Positions 51,614 through 60,096 of a stretch of DNA of 64,000 bases are shown here, in pieces. Location of the stretch: IMG/VR virus record IMGVR_UViG_3300024335_000009, positions 1-64,000 of that record. One strand, 5' to 3'. How positions within the stretch are numbered: the first letter of the stretch is position 1; the number at the start of each line of letters is the position of its first letter. The notes beneath the pieces are model-generated. The model ran no database searches and was not told where the DNA came from. It worked only from the letters and a program-made list of their open reading frames with translations. Source of the stretch: a virus. Position numbers and translations under genes: made by a program.

Positions 51614-52039
51614 TTATAGTGACGATATAATGTCTCTAATCACTCTTAATTTATGTTTTTTAAATAATGTTCTACGTGTACCAGGGTGTAGTGGTTTTGG
51701 GAAATAATCATGCTCTATCCAAGCATATCCTCCACTCTCATGGTTGAGTGTTGGTATAAATTCTTTCTCTACAATTATCACAAACGAATAATAACTGAAA
51801 TCTTTGTTTCTTGAATGATATTGGTCTAGAGGATAAATTTTGTTTATATCATCTTTGATATCAAGTCCAAGTTCTTCACATACTTCTCTTAGTAACGCTT
51901 GTGCAATATTTTCGTTTTCTTCAACTTTGCCACCCCAAAATCCCCAATTTCGTGGATGTGAACCTGATTTGTCTCTTTGTTGAAGAATAATTCTTTTTGT
52001 GTCTTTAGCAATTATACATGCGCCCGCGGCTTTTAACAT
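51614..52039 (-). CDS. Nudix hydrolase
   Basis: A 141-residue protein with a complete Nudix box, GGKVEENENIAQALLREVCE followed by ELGL: Gly37, Glu43, Arg51, Glu52, Glu55, Glu56 and Gly58 fit GX5EX7REUXEEXGU. The N-terminus (KAAGACIIAKDTKRIILQQR) is the usual first strands. Such enzymes cleave nucleoside diphosphate derivatives; T4 encodes one (NudE). It is in a late operon with gp14 and gp15. Substrate unknown. Confidence 0.9.
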   Translation of the reverse strand: MLKAAGACIIAKDTKRIILQQRDKSGSHPRNWGFWGGKVEENENIAQALLREVCEELGLDIKDDINKIYPLDQYHSRNKDFSYYSFVIIVEKEFIPTLNHESGGYAWIEHDYFPKPLHPGTRRTLFKKHKLRVIRDIISSL

Positions 52040-52053
52040 TTTTTACAACTTTC

Positions 52054-53433
52054 CTATTGTAGTAACTCTAGTCGCCAATATCCACCATCATAAATTCCTT
52101 GGAATGTGTCATTCCATGTTCCATCTTCAAACTTAAACTGTTGTCCAGTTTTTGCATTTGTTACATATGCACGTAAAGTATATGTTTTGGAATCAAAAGA
52201 TTTAATCCAGCCACTGCCGTTATACTCAATTATATCATTTTCATTTATATCTATTCCCCATATGCTTTGAGAATTAGCATCAGTCAATGAAAGATACCTT
52301 TGACCTAGTGCAGGATTTGGAAAGTTATTAAATCCAGGCTTAACATTGCCTGCATCTATGACCCTATCTACTGCGCCAATTGTATTAGTTGGCAATGTTG
52401 CAGTATCTACAGCGAATTCAATTATTTCAGGATTTGGTGTTGAAGATATTGTACCGATAATATCAGACCCATCATCTTCAAGATTTCCATGAAATTTAAG
52501 TCTTAATCTTGATATCCCATCATCTAAATTTCCATAATTTTTGAAAACATCTTCCCACTTTATGCCATCGGCATAATTGCCGTTTGCTAGAGGCTGTGCG
52601 ACATACTGACCATTATTTTCAGTAATTTGTAATGCATAATTTTCGGGTGTTACTACCACACTTGCTTCTTTTTGTAAATCTCTAAAGAATTCAAATGCAT
52701 CAGGATCATAATCTAATGTATCTAAATCTGAGTATGTGTATAAGTTGTGTATAATGTTTCTTATAACATTTTGTCTTGTTACTTGTGCTGGAGGATTAAT
52801 CCAAATAGGTATTTGAAAGAACATAGTAGCAATATCGATTTGGTCTTCAATGCCTGCAGGAATACCTCTACTTGACCACTGAATATCAGTTAGTTCTACA
52901 GTAGTAATTGTAGTCCAATCAACAGGGTTGTCATTGTGTTGTATCTCTAACGCTGGATTGAATAACACTAATATTTGTTCCATTAGTTGTAATTTTTGGT
53001 CTGTATTACTAGTCCAAACATCAACTTGCATGTTTAGTAGATAAGGAACTGGCATAAGTCTTTTAACATTATACCTATTGCCTTCTGCATTTGTGTACTT
53101 TTGTGTGTTCTCATCAAACTTACGTTCTGTGACTGCTACAGCATCATTGAAGAATGGTTCTTGTACTCTTGACCTATCTGGTTGTAAACTTTGTATCCAA
53201 CAACTAATAAATGGAGCCGAATTGATAATATTTTCACTATTACCTTTCATAATAGTAGCCGCCATTCGAGATACGTCACCATATCTTGCTGGTGTTCTTA
53301 TATAATAATCAGTTACACCGTCGTTCATTTTCTTACCAGTTTTTACTGTGAACCCACTGAATATCCTAATAAACTGTAGAATATATCGTCTTATTTGTTC
53401 ATCGTAAAAATGTGTTTGCTTTACTGTCGCCAT
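52054..53433 (-). CDS. 15: Tail completion / sheath stabiliser protein gp15
   Basis: A 459-residue protein whose first 250 residues match the gp15 pattern: FYDEQIRRYILQFIRIFSGF, VKTGKKMNDGVTDYYIRTPA, RLMPVPYLLNMQVDVWTS and LQLMEQILVLFNPALEIQ. T4 gp15 (272 residues) caps the tail tube and sheath and joins the neck. The last 200 residues are an extension with two W-rich modules (IIEYNGSGWIKSF and KFEDGTWNDTFQGIYDGGYW). It lies 1 nt after gp14. Confidence 0.85.
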   Translation of the reverse strand: MATVKQTHFYDEQIRRYILQFIRIFSGFTVKTGKKMNDGVTDYYIRTPARYGDVSRMAATIMKGNSENIINSAPFISCWIQSLQPDRSRVQEPFFNDAVAVTERKFDENTQKYTNAEGNRYNVKRLMPVPYLLNMQVDVWTSNTDQKLQLMEQILVLFNPALEIQHNDNPVDWTTITTVELTDIQWSSRGIPAGIEDQIDIATMFFQIPIWINPPAQVTRQNVIRNIIHNLYTYSDLDTLDYDPDAFEFFRDLQKEASVVVTPENYALQITENNGQYVAQPLANGNYADGIKWEDVFKNYGNLDDGISRLRLKFHGNLEDDGSDIIGTISSTPNPEIIEFAVDTATLPTNTIGAVDRVIDAGNVKPGFNNFPNPALGQRYLSLTDANSQSIWGIDINENDIIEYNGSGWIKSFDSKTYTLRAYVTNAKTGQQFKFEDGTWNDTFQGIYDGGYWRLELLQ

Positions 53434-53434
53434 A

Positions 53435-54430
53435 TTAATCTACCTTTGGTTTAACTGCTTTTGACAAATTAACCTTTCCTGCAACAACTGTGCCGTCTTC
53501 TAGTTTGACTACGCCATCGTTATTGATAAATTTATGATGCAAGTGATTACCAACTTCCCAACCACCGTCACTGTCTTCTATCTTGTACCATTTATTAACA
53601 CGGTATTGAAACAGTCTATTTGGAGAATAATCAGTTCTTAAGAAATAAGTATTCTCTGCTGGTTCATTTGGAAAACTCTTACCATTTGCAACAGTTGCCA
53701 TATCTAAATCTTCTGGATGTTCGCCACCCTTTACATACTGTAAACTGTTTGTTCTATAATCCCAATACTTTCCTGGAACATTTTCTTGGGCTTCTTCTAC
53801 AATGGCATCATTGACTTGTAATTCTTTATTGTATGTAGACAGAAGATTTTTCAAATCATCTGCTTCTTCGCCTGTTCCAAGTATATCTGAGTATTCTTGT
53901 GTATCTTGTAATTGTTTACAACGGAAACGCCATATGTGAGGCCACCAACCTGGATCAAATCCTTCTGCGGCTTTTGATGCATCTTGTACGACCCAATATT
54001 GATTTACTGCCGAAGCCTCTTCATCAAGTAATAGGTCTTCTCTCATATGTGGAAGTTCAATGACATCTCCTGTCATTATTTTTCTTCCTAATTTTTCTAC
54101 CATATCATTTATATGACAAGTAAAGATAATCTGGTCATTGCCTAGGAACATACCAAACTGAGATAAGTCCATATCTTGGTCTGTAACTGTATATACGCCA
54201 CGTAGGTCATAGATGTTATCATCATATTTTCTGTCACGGTTCTCCATGAATAGCAAATCTTGTATTGCTGGTTTGGTAGGGTCATAGTCAGGATCAGTTG
54301 TGTCTTGTGAACCTAAATATTTGTGAACAAGTAGTGAGGTACCGCCGTGGTCGAAGTGCCCCTTCACCATCTTATCGATGAATTTGTAATCATTTCCCTT
54401 ACGAGGATTCCATAAACTTAATCTTGGCAT
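53435..54430 (-). CDS. 14: Neck protein gp14
   Basis: A 331-residue protein, gp14 by order ahead of gp15 and by the pattern QFGMFLGNDQIIFTCHINDM with TGDVIELPHMREDLL and QYWVVQDAS. gp14 and gp13 form the neck that receives the tail. The C-terminal part has an extra W-rich segment (ENTYFLRTDYSPNRLFQYRV then NKWYKI). T4 gp14 has 256 residues. First gene of a late operon; the promoter at 54455 is 25 nt upstream. Confidence 0.8.
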   Translation of the reverse strand: MPRLSLWNPRKGNDYKFIDKMVKGHFDHGGTSLLVHKYLGSQDTTDPDYDPTKPAIQDLLFMENRDRKYDDNIYDLRGVYTVTDQDMDLSQFGMFLGNDQIIFTCHINDMVEKLGRKIMTGDVIELPHMREDLLLDEEASAVNQYWVVQDASKAAEGFDPGWWPHIWRFRCKQLQDTQEYSDILGTGEEADDLKNLLSTYNKELQVNDAIVEEAQENVPGKYWDYRTNSLQYVKGGEHPEDLDMATVANGKSFPNEPAENTYFLRTDYSPNRLFQYRVNKWYKIEDSDGGWEVGNHLHHKFINNDGVVKLEDGTVVAGKVNLSKAVKPKVD

Positions 54431-54441
54431 ATTTTTTTTCC

Positions 54442-54470
54442 TTGACTTCTATACGTATTTATCATATAAT
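54442..54470 (+). promoter_or_regulatory. Early-type promoter for the oxygenase gene
   Basis: TTGACT (54442-54447), 17-nt spacer, TATAAT (54465-54470), 27 nt ahead of the ATG at 54497. The spacer contains the minus-strand late motif at 54455-54463. Confidence 0.8.
54455..54463 (-). promoter_or_regulatory. Late promoter motif GATAAATAC (gp14 operon)
   Basis: GATAAATAC on the minus strand, 25 nt ahead of gp14, lying wholly within the plus-strand early-type promoter. Confidence 0.8.
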
Positions 54471-54496
54471 AAGGAATATATGTAGGAGCATAACAC

Positions 54497-55195
54497 ATGG
54501 ATGACCGATTAACTAGTGCAGGATATATTATTGCACGTGATTATTTACCTAGAATTGCAATAGAACAATTTAGATTATGGGCAATGAACCCTGATAATGC
54601 ACACAGAGGCAATGGATCAGACGGTATTTACTATAATGAACATGACGGAAAACGTACATATGATGTTTGGTGGACAAAAGCACCTCCTAGAGAAATGTGG
54701 TTACCAGTTGTTGTACCATTAAACAAGTATATTGATACGTTATTTGGATCCAAGGAGTGGAATATACATGCGGTTGACTGTATTACCACTGCACCTAAAT
54801 CAAGTAAAATTTATGCACACATAGATACGCCTTATCGATTTGAAAAATATGCCAAAGTAGATGCTACATTGGGTGTACAAATAATTATACCTCTTAATGA
54901 TTTCACTTTAGAGAATGGCGGCACTGCGTATCTTCCTGGTTCGCATTTGGAAAAGATATATTATAAAGATATTCAGGACAACCAAGAGCATTACAATGAT
55001 AGATTAGTTAATGAAGGTCACCAATTTTTAGCAAAAGCAGGTGATGTGCTAATGTATGATGGTAGAACATTGCATAGTACAATGCCTAATAAATCTAATT
55101 TATATAGAAGTGCATTGCTTATAAACGCACTACGCAATGATGTACTTGAGGATGCTAATTTGTTAGATAATAACACGGATAGACTTAAAACTTGA
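54497..55195 (+). CDS. 2OG-Fe(II) oxygenase of the phytanoyl-CoA dioxygenase (PhyH) type
   Basis: A 232-residue protein with the double-stranded beta-helix motif: His108-x-Asp110 in YAHIDTPYR, NGGTAYLPGSH, distal His193 in DGRTLHSTMP and Arg204 in YRSALLINAL, which would bind 2-oxoglutarate. These are the iron and cosubstrate ligands. Such oxygenases are common in marine phages; the substrate is unknown. It has its own early-type promoter and AGGAG ribosome binding site. Confidence 0.9.
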   Translation: MDDRLTSAGYIIARDYLPRIAIEQFRLWAMNPDNAHRGNGSDGIYYNEHDGKRTYDVWWTKAPPREMWLPVVVPLNKYIDTLFGSKEWNIHAVDCITTAPKSSKIYAHIDTPYRFEKYAKVDATLGVQIIIPLNDFTLENGGTAYLPGSHLEKIYYKDIQDNQEHYNDRLVNEGHQFLAKAGDVLMYDGRTLHSTMPNKSNLYRSALLINALRNDVLEDANLLDNNTDRLKT

Positions 55196-55220
55196 CAAAA
55201 AACACTATTTGTAGTTAAAT
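55192..55220 (+). promoter_or_regulatory. Early-type promoter for the 55267 gene
   Basis: TTGACA (55192-55197), 17-nt spacer, TTAAAT (55215-55220); the last hexamer is a weak -10. TTAAATAG here also faintly resembles a late box. Confidence 0.5.
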
Positions 55221-55266
55221 AGAAACTGAGATTAAATGATTCGAATTATCACGGAGCGAAAATTAA

Positions 55267-56541
55267 ATGGCATTGGCGAAAAAGAAAAAAGCAATAAAGA
55301 GAGCCCCATCCAAACGAGGAGCAAAACTAGAATCACCGAAATGGGATGGTTGGGAAACTTTGTCCGGAGCAGAATATCATCGTAAGAAAGAACATGCCCG
55401 TAGTTTCTACTATGAAAATTATCAACCAAAAGATTTATATGCATACATATTTTCATGGATGGGAAAGAACGGATATACAAACGAAGAAATAAAGTTAGCA
55501 AAGATCCCACCAGAATCGTCATTGAGTGTAACATGTGCAATATGTTCAAGGTTACTACTGGATGGTATGCCTGACTTTAATCAAAAGGAAGATGATTACT
55601 GGCAAACTCTTCCGGGCACTGGCGGACACATAACTCCAATTAGTGAATTTATTCGCAAACAAGTTACTACTGCAATCGCACGTGGAAAAGAAATGCGTGA
55701 GGCAAAAGAAGAAGTAGAAAAAGAAGAACAAAAGAAAAATAAATATCGTCCTTCTATACAAGAACTTCTACGTTTAAAAGCATTGTCTATGACAGATGAA
55801 TTAGAAGACTTTATTGATGAATTTGATATGGATACAAACTCATTGAAAAATTTCAAGCCTATTAATATTTTGCGTAAGCAGGAAGCAAAAGCCAATCACG
55901 CTAAAGTTATTAGGGAGTTGTACGTTGCAAATTTTAATGAGTATGATGAACTAATTAATCCTCCTAAGACAAAAGGAATGTCTGAAAAGGAACTTGATTG
56001 GCACGAACAACTTATTGAAGGCTATTCTCATTTAGAAAAGTCTGAAATTAAAGCAATGTACGAAATGTATAAGAGTATTGTACAGGCTTGTGATATGGTA
56101 ATTGCTAATGCAAAATTTGACCGAAAGCCTCGTAAAAAGAAACCTGTTAGTTCTGAAAAACTTGTATCTAAAATGAAGTTTATGAAAGAACATGTTGATA
56201 CTGGATTAGTTAGTATTAATCCTATTGAGATAGTTGGGAGTAATATACTAGTTCTTTATAATACAAAATCACGTAAGCTAGGTATATATCATACGAGTAA
56301 TGTAGATCCAATGAACCAAAAACGTGAAGGAAGCGGCCTTAGTGTTAAAGGTACTACCATGATACGATTTAACGAGGAAACTAGTGTACAGAAGACCCTA
56401 CGTAAGCCTCAAGAGCAATTAAAGATATTTAAAGATATCAATAAACGTTCTCTTAACAAGCAATTTGAAGCAATTAAGAGTGTCCCTACAAAGATGAATG
56501 GCAGAATTAATGAACATACCCTGCTTCTCAAGGTATTTTGA
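55267..56541 (+). CDS. Conserved protein of unknown function (basic N-terminus)
   Basis: A 424-residue protein with a Lys/Arg-rich N-terminus (MALAKKKKAIKRAPSKRGAK), then LSGAEYHRKKEHARSFYYEN, a Cys pair in VTCAICSRLLLDG, a charged coiled segment (REAKEEVEKEEQKKNK), and basic patches (FDRKPRKKKP). The C-terminal part is beta-rich. It has an early-type promoter. The basic residues suggest nucleic-acid binding. I do not recognise a family; it is not the terminase, since no Walker motif is visible. Confidence 0.65.
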   Translation: MALAKKKKAIKRAPSKRGAKLESPKWDGWETLSGAEYHRKKEHARSFYYENYQPKDLYAYIFSWMGKNGYTNEEIKLAKIPPESSLSVTCAICSRLLLDGMPDFNQKEDDYWQTLPGTGGHITPISEFIRKQVTTAIARGKEMREAKEEVEKEEQKKNKYRPSIQELLRLKALSMTDELEDFIDEFDMDTNSLKNFKPINILRKQEAKANHAKVIRELYVANFNEYDELINPPKTKGMSEKELDWHEQLIEGYSHLEKSEIKAMYEMYKSIVQACDMVIANAKFDRKPRKKKPVSSEKLVSKMKFMKEHVDTGLVSINPIEIVGSNILVLYNTKSRKLGIYHTSNVDPMNQKREGSGLSVKGTTMIRFNEETSVQKTLRKPQEQLKIFKDINKRSLNKQFEAIKSVPTKMNGRINEHTLLLKVF

Positions 56542-56548
56542 TAAATAG
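56540..56548 (+). promoter_or_regulatory. Late promoter motif GATAAATAG
   Basis: GATAAATAG overlaps the stop of the upstream gene and lies 63 nt ahead of the gene at 56612. Confidence 0.75.
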
Positions 56549-56611
56549 TATGTAGATGCTGACGAGCATACTAAATTAACATTACTAATTTATATCCCGG
56601 GAGAGATAGAT

Positions 56612-57100
56612 ATGGCAAACAACAAAAAACGATATTACTTCGCGGAAGTAACTGTACCCGATGCGGTTATTACTGCTCAAGGTGGCGCAGAAGTAGATGG
56701 TGGCAAAATGATTAAGAACTTACTTGATGAATATATTGCCGCAGATGGTACAAAATATGCCAAAGCATTAAGAGATTTTATTTTTGAAAATACTAGATTA
56801 TATGGTTGGCACCCAGAAGACGCTAATAAATTTGCATACGGTCTGACATTTATTAATTCAAGACACTACGATAACTATCAGGCGTATACAACTCCTTTTA
56901 GACAATGGATGGAAGATACACATAATGTATCATATACATATGAAGTTAAAACTGATGTACCTTATGAAATTGCAGATTCAGGAGTTTCAGGTGCAGGTGA
57001 ACCAGTTAAGGATGAAGACGGGTTCAATCATACATATGCAGAAGCTACAAGGAATGAAATATTAGAAAATATCCCAACAGACCGAGGTTATTCTACATAA
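56612..57100 (+). CDS. Putative structural or neck-region protein
   Basis: A 162-residue protein starting ANNKKRYYFAEVTVPDAVIT. It has an aromatic-rich middle (FAYGLTFINSRHYDNYQAYT) and an acidic C-terminus. It is transcribed from a late promoter and ends at a terminator just ahead of gp13, so a minor virion component is the best guess. CGGGAGAG is the ribosome binding site. No family recognised. Confidence 0.6.
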   Translation: MANNKKRYYFAEVTVPDAVITAQGGAEVDGGKMIKNLLDEYIAADGTKYAKALRDFIFENTRLYGWHPEDANKFAYGLTFINSRHYDNYQAYTTPFRQWMEDTHNVSYTYEVKTDVPYEIADSGVSGAGEPVKDEDGFNHTYAEATRNEILENIPTDRGYST

Positions 57101-57124
57101 TATTATACAAATTGTAAATAAAAG

Positions 57125-57150
57125 AGCCCATTCGTTAATGGGCTTTTTTT
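57125..57150 (+). terminator. Rho-independent terminator
   Basis: AGCCCAT and ATGGGCT (7 bp, 6-nt loop) followed by seven T. Confidence 0.92.
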
Positions 57151-57165
57151 ATATCTCCAGTAAAT

Positions 57166-57174
57166 GATAAATAC
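57166..57174 (+). promoter_or_regulatory. Late promoter motif GATAAATAC (gp13)
   Basis: GATAAATAC, 23 nt ahead of the gp13 start. Confidence 0.8.
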
Positions 57175-57197
57175 TGTATATAGTTGGAGTATAGTCA

Positions 57198-57947
57198 ATG
57201 GCTAAGAACACAAAAGTTAGAAACGATGTAATTAAGGAAGTACGATTATTGCTAGGTGACGGCATGGTCGATATCGAACTTGATCCTGACCACTATGATT
57301 TAGCAGTAGATGTTGCTTTATCAAAAATAAGACAACGTTCTGAAAATGCAGTAGAAGAAGATTTCTATGCTATGGAATTGAAAAAAGATGTAGACGAATA
57401 CACGTTGCCGGCAGAAATTGTTGAAGTTAAGAAGATACATCATCGTTCATTTGGTCACGGTATATCGGGCGGTGTAGATATGGATCCGTTTGAACTAGCA
57501 TATGCCAACTCTTATTTTTTCTTAAACAATCATATAGGTGGGCTTGCTACGTTTGAAGCATTTGCTCAATATCGTGAATCTTTAAATAGAGTTGCCGCAA
57601 CTGATATTCAATATATTTGGAATCCAACAACTAATAAAATAAAACTATTACGTAGAATGAGAGCCGACGAAATGGTTCTTATGCATGTCCATTTAGAAAG
57701 ACCAGAAGAACAACTTCTAGTAGACCCATATCTTAAATCTTGGATGAGAGATTATACATTAGCATATTGTAAAAAAATGTTAGGCGAAGCACGAAGTAAA
57801 TTTTCTTCATTACCTGGCGCCCAAGGTGGAGTATCACTTAATGGTGCAGAAATGAAAAATGAGGCAGATGTTTTAATTGACAAGTTGGAACAAGACCTAT
57901 CAACTTACATAGATGGTTCTTCTCCACTTGGATTTGTAATTGGATAA
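57198..57947 (+). CDS. 13: Neck protein gp13
   Basis: A 249-residue gp13-type neck protein. The segments VRLLLGDGMVDIELDPDHYD, LAVDVALSKIRQRSENAVEE, YIWNPTTNKIKLLRRM and SWMRDYTLAYCKKMLGEARS, with KFSSLPGAQGGVSLNGAEM, follow the pattern I recall for marine T4-like gp13 proteins. With gp14 it forms the neck between portal and tail. T4 gp13 is 309 residues. The stop overlaps the radical SAM gene by 8 nt. Confidence 0.82.
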   Translation: MAKNTKVRNDVIKEVRLLLGDGMVDIELDPDHYDLAVDVALSKIRQRSENAVEEDFYAMELKKDVDEYTLPAEIVEVKKIHHRSFGHGISGGVDMDPFELAYANSYFFLNNHIGGLATFEAFAQYRESLNRVAATDIQYIWNPTTNKIKLLRRMRADEMVLMHVHLERPEEQLLVDPYLKSWMRDYTLAYCKKMLGEARSKFSSLPGAQGGVSLNGAEMKNEADVLIDKLEQDLSTYIDGSSPLGFVIG

Positions 57948-59064
57948 TATACCCAAAACTGCTTGTTCCTTACTGTGGTCTCATGCGAGATTAAAGGTAG
58001 ATGGTACTGTATTGCCTTGTTGCTTTGTAGAAGAAAGCAATATCCCAAACATAGACGAAGCCCCAAAATTAAAAGATGGGTTGCATAACGCATTTAATTC
58101 TAAATTCTTCAATGATATAAGAAGTAAAATGTTGAAAGGTGAAAAACTTTCAATGTGCGACAAGTGTTGGCGTGCAGAAGATAATAATACACAATCATTC
58201 AGGCAACAATTTAATCAGTACGATAAATTCATAGGACAAGAGCCAAAGATAAGATATATAGAGACTGCGTTATCGACACATTGTAATTTATCTTGTAGAA
58301 TGTGCAATGATACTTTTAGTAGTAAATGGAAATTAATAAAAAATCCAGGTATGTCGGTTGATGTATCTGTAGATTCATTTGATTTAGAACATTATAATAC
58401 TGACTTGTCTAAACTAGATTTTGTTAAATTTATTGGCGGCGAACCATTATTGGATAAGAAGCATTCAAACTTTTTAAATCAAATCATAAACAAATCAGAT
58501 GCTCCTAGTAACGTAAGATTGTTTTATAACACTAATGGTACAATAATACCAAAGCAGGAAATATTTGATGCTTGGTCTAAAATAAAAGAAGTAGAAGTAG
58601 TCTTTAGCATTGATGCAATAGGTGAAGCAAACGAAGTGCTTAGACCACCGCACACCTGGGATACTATTCAGAGCGCCATAAATCACTTTACAGAGCATAA
58701 ATCAGATAATATGACGTTAGGTATGCATACTGTGATAAACGTCTTTAACATACACCTATTAAAGGATATAGTAGAGTTTTCATACAGTCATTTTGGAAAG
58801 ATGCCTGATGTTGATATGTTGGACTACCCGGATCATATGTCATTAAAAAATTTAGAAAGTAGTTTAAAGATTAAACTATCTAATGTACTTAAACATGCAT
58901 TTGATGGACAAGAAGAATTACAATTATTAATAGAATTTATAAATCAACCAACTACACATTCATACACTCTCGACCAAATTATAGATAAAGAAAAAGAAAA
59001 TGATATCTTAGTAAATACTAAGATAGATAAGATAGGATTAAGAGAAGTATGGAATTCATTTTAA
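57940..59064 (+). CDS. Radical SAM protein (twitch-type, with extra N-terminal cysteines)
   Basis: A 374-residue protein. Cys115, Cys119 and Cys122 in HCNLSCRMCND form the CxxxCxxC motif that binds the 4Fe-4S cluster and SAM. FIGGEPLL is the GGE strand and VVFSIDAIGEANEVLR follows the usual barrel order. The N-terminal 80 residues carry CSLLW, LPCCFVEE and SMCDKCW, a SPASM-like Cys set for an auxiliary cluster. Start: TTG at 57940 with an 8-nt overlap of gp13 and no clear ribosome binding site, so coupling to gp13 is likely. The substrate is unknown; peptide or sugar modification are possibilities. Confidence 0.85.
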   Translation: MDNIPKTACSLLWSHARLKVDGTVLPCCFVEESNIPNIDEAPKLKDGLHNAFNSKFFNDIRSKMLKGEKLSMCDKCWRAEDNNTQSFRQQFNQYDKFIGQEPKIRYIETALSTHCNLSCRMCNDTFSSKWKLIKNPGMSVDVSVDSFDLEHYNTDLSKLDFVKFIGGEPLLDKKHSNFLNQIINKSDAPSNVRLFYNTNGTIIPKQEIFDAWSKIKEVEVVFSIDAIGEANEVLRPPHTWDTIQSAINHFTEHKSDNMTLGMHTVINVFNIHLLKDIVEFSYSHFGKMPDVDMLDYPDHMSLKNLESSLKIKLSNVLKHAFDGQEELQLLIEFINQPTTHSYTLDQIIDKEKENDILVNTKIDKIGLREVWNSF

Positions 59065-59372
59065 AAGCTATAATATCTGGTATAATTGTTGCATCAGTAA
59101 GTATGATGGCTAATCGTAGCGTTACTATGGCGGCTTTATTGATGGGCATACCATTCACTGCATTTCTGGCAATGATTTTTATGTGGTTCGGAGGCGTTGA
59201 TACTGCAACGTTTTCAAAATTTTCTATACAAACTATATATTTTGTCTTGACAAGTCTCTCGTTTTTTGTTATATTTGGGTTACTGGTTCAAACTTATGGC
59301 TTTTGGTTTTCAGCATCAATAGGCGCAATAGTTACCATAATACTGTATAACATAATACTGAGGATTATATGA
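59049..59372 (+). CDS. DUF3147-like small membrane protein
   Basis: A 107-residue protein with four hydrophobic helices. The pattern AIISGIIVASVSMMANRSVT, then LLMGIPFTAFLAMIFMWF and ending FWFSASIGAIVTIILYNI, resembles small DUF3147-type inner-membrane proteins. It overlaps the radical SAM gene by 16 nt and the dNMP kinase by 4 nt (ATGA), so all three are coupled. Function unknown. Confidence 0.75.
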   Translation: MEFILKAIISGIIVASVSMMANRSVTMAALLMGIPFTAFLAMIFMWFGGVDTATFSKFSIQTIYFVLTSLSFFVIFGLLVQTYGFWFSASIGAIVTIILYNIILRII

Positions 59373-59986
59373 AGAAAATAATAGGCATTTGTGGGTTAAT
59401 AGGACATGGAAAAGATACAGTAGCAGGTAATTTAATTGAACAAGGGTTTCAACGTATTAGTTTTGCAGGTGTGCTAAAAGATGCATGTGCAAATATATTT
59501 GGTTGGGATAGAATTCTATTAGAAGGCAATACACCAGAGAGTAGAGTATTCAGAGAACAAGTAGACGAATGGTGGGCAAAAAGATTAGGTATTCCTAACT
59601 TTACACCAAGATGGGCTTTGCAACATGTAGGCACTGATGTATTCAGAACACATTTTCACCCAGATATTTGGGTAGCGGCTTGTGAAAGACAAGTCGAATT
59701 GACAGATAAAAATGTAGTCATTTCTGATTGCAGATTTTATAATGAGTTAGATGTAATTAAACGTTTAGGCGGTAAAACTACAGTAGTATGGCGTAAAGAA
59801 AAACCCCAATGGTGGGATTACGCTGTTAGGTCTAACACAAAAAATCAAATAGATTTAATGACTAGATATCCAGATGTACATAAAAGTGAGTATAGTTGGG
59901 CAGGCTGGGACTTTGACATAGAGTTTGACAACTCAAAAGACTTGGAACATCTATATAGCCAAGTTTCAGATGTATTGTCTACGTAG
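59369..59986 (+). CDS. 1: Deoxynucleoside monophosphate kinase (gp1-like)
   Basis: A 205-residue P-loop kinase. The Walker A motif is CGLIGHGKDTV (Lys15). RISFAGVLKDACANIFGWDR and TPRWALQHVGTDVFR are the base and phosphate binding segments of the T4 gp1 family, and VVISDCRFYNELD follows. gp1 phosphorylates dNMPs, including modified bases in T4. Length is close to T4 gp1 (241). Coupled by ATGA overlap to the membrane protein upstream. Confidence 0.9.
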   Translation: MKKIIGICGLIGHGKDTVAGNLIEQGFQRISFAGVLKDACANIFGWDRILLEGNTPESRVFREQVDEWWAKRLGIPNFTPRWALQHVGTDVFRTHFHPDIWVAACERQVELTDKNVVISDCRFYNELDVIKRLGGKTTVVWRKEKPQWWDYAVRSNTKNQIDLMTRYPDVHKSEYSWAGWDFDIEFDNSKDLEHLYSQVSDVLST

Positions 59987-60020
59987 TTAATTCAAAAACA
60001 CCCACTTTTTTGCATTTTTC

Positions 60021-60029
60021 GATAAATAC
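60021..60029 (+). promoter_or_regulatory. Late promoter motif GATAAATAC (gp18)
   Basis: GATAAATAC, 67 nt ahead of the sheath gene. Confidence 0.82.
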
Positions 60030-60096
60030 TTGTAGCAATAAAAGAATTTTGCTATAAAGCAATTTATATAATTAAGTATAATTAAGGAGAAACAGA

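Noticed and set aside
55267-56541. Large terminase gp17
   Set aside because: The gene lies in a plausible place and has a basic N-terminus, but it has no Walker A/B or nuclease motif and is too short.
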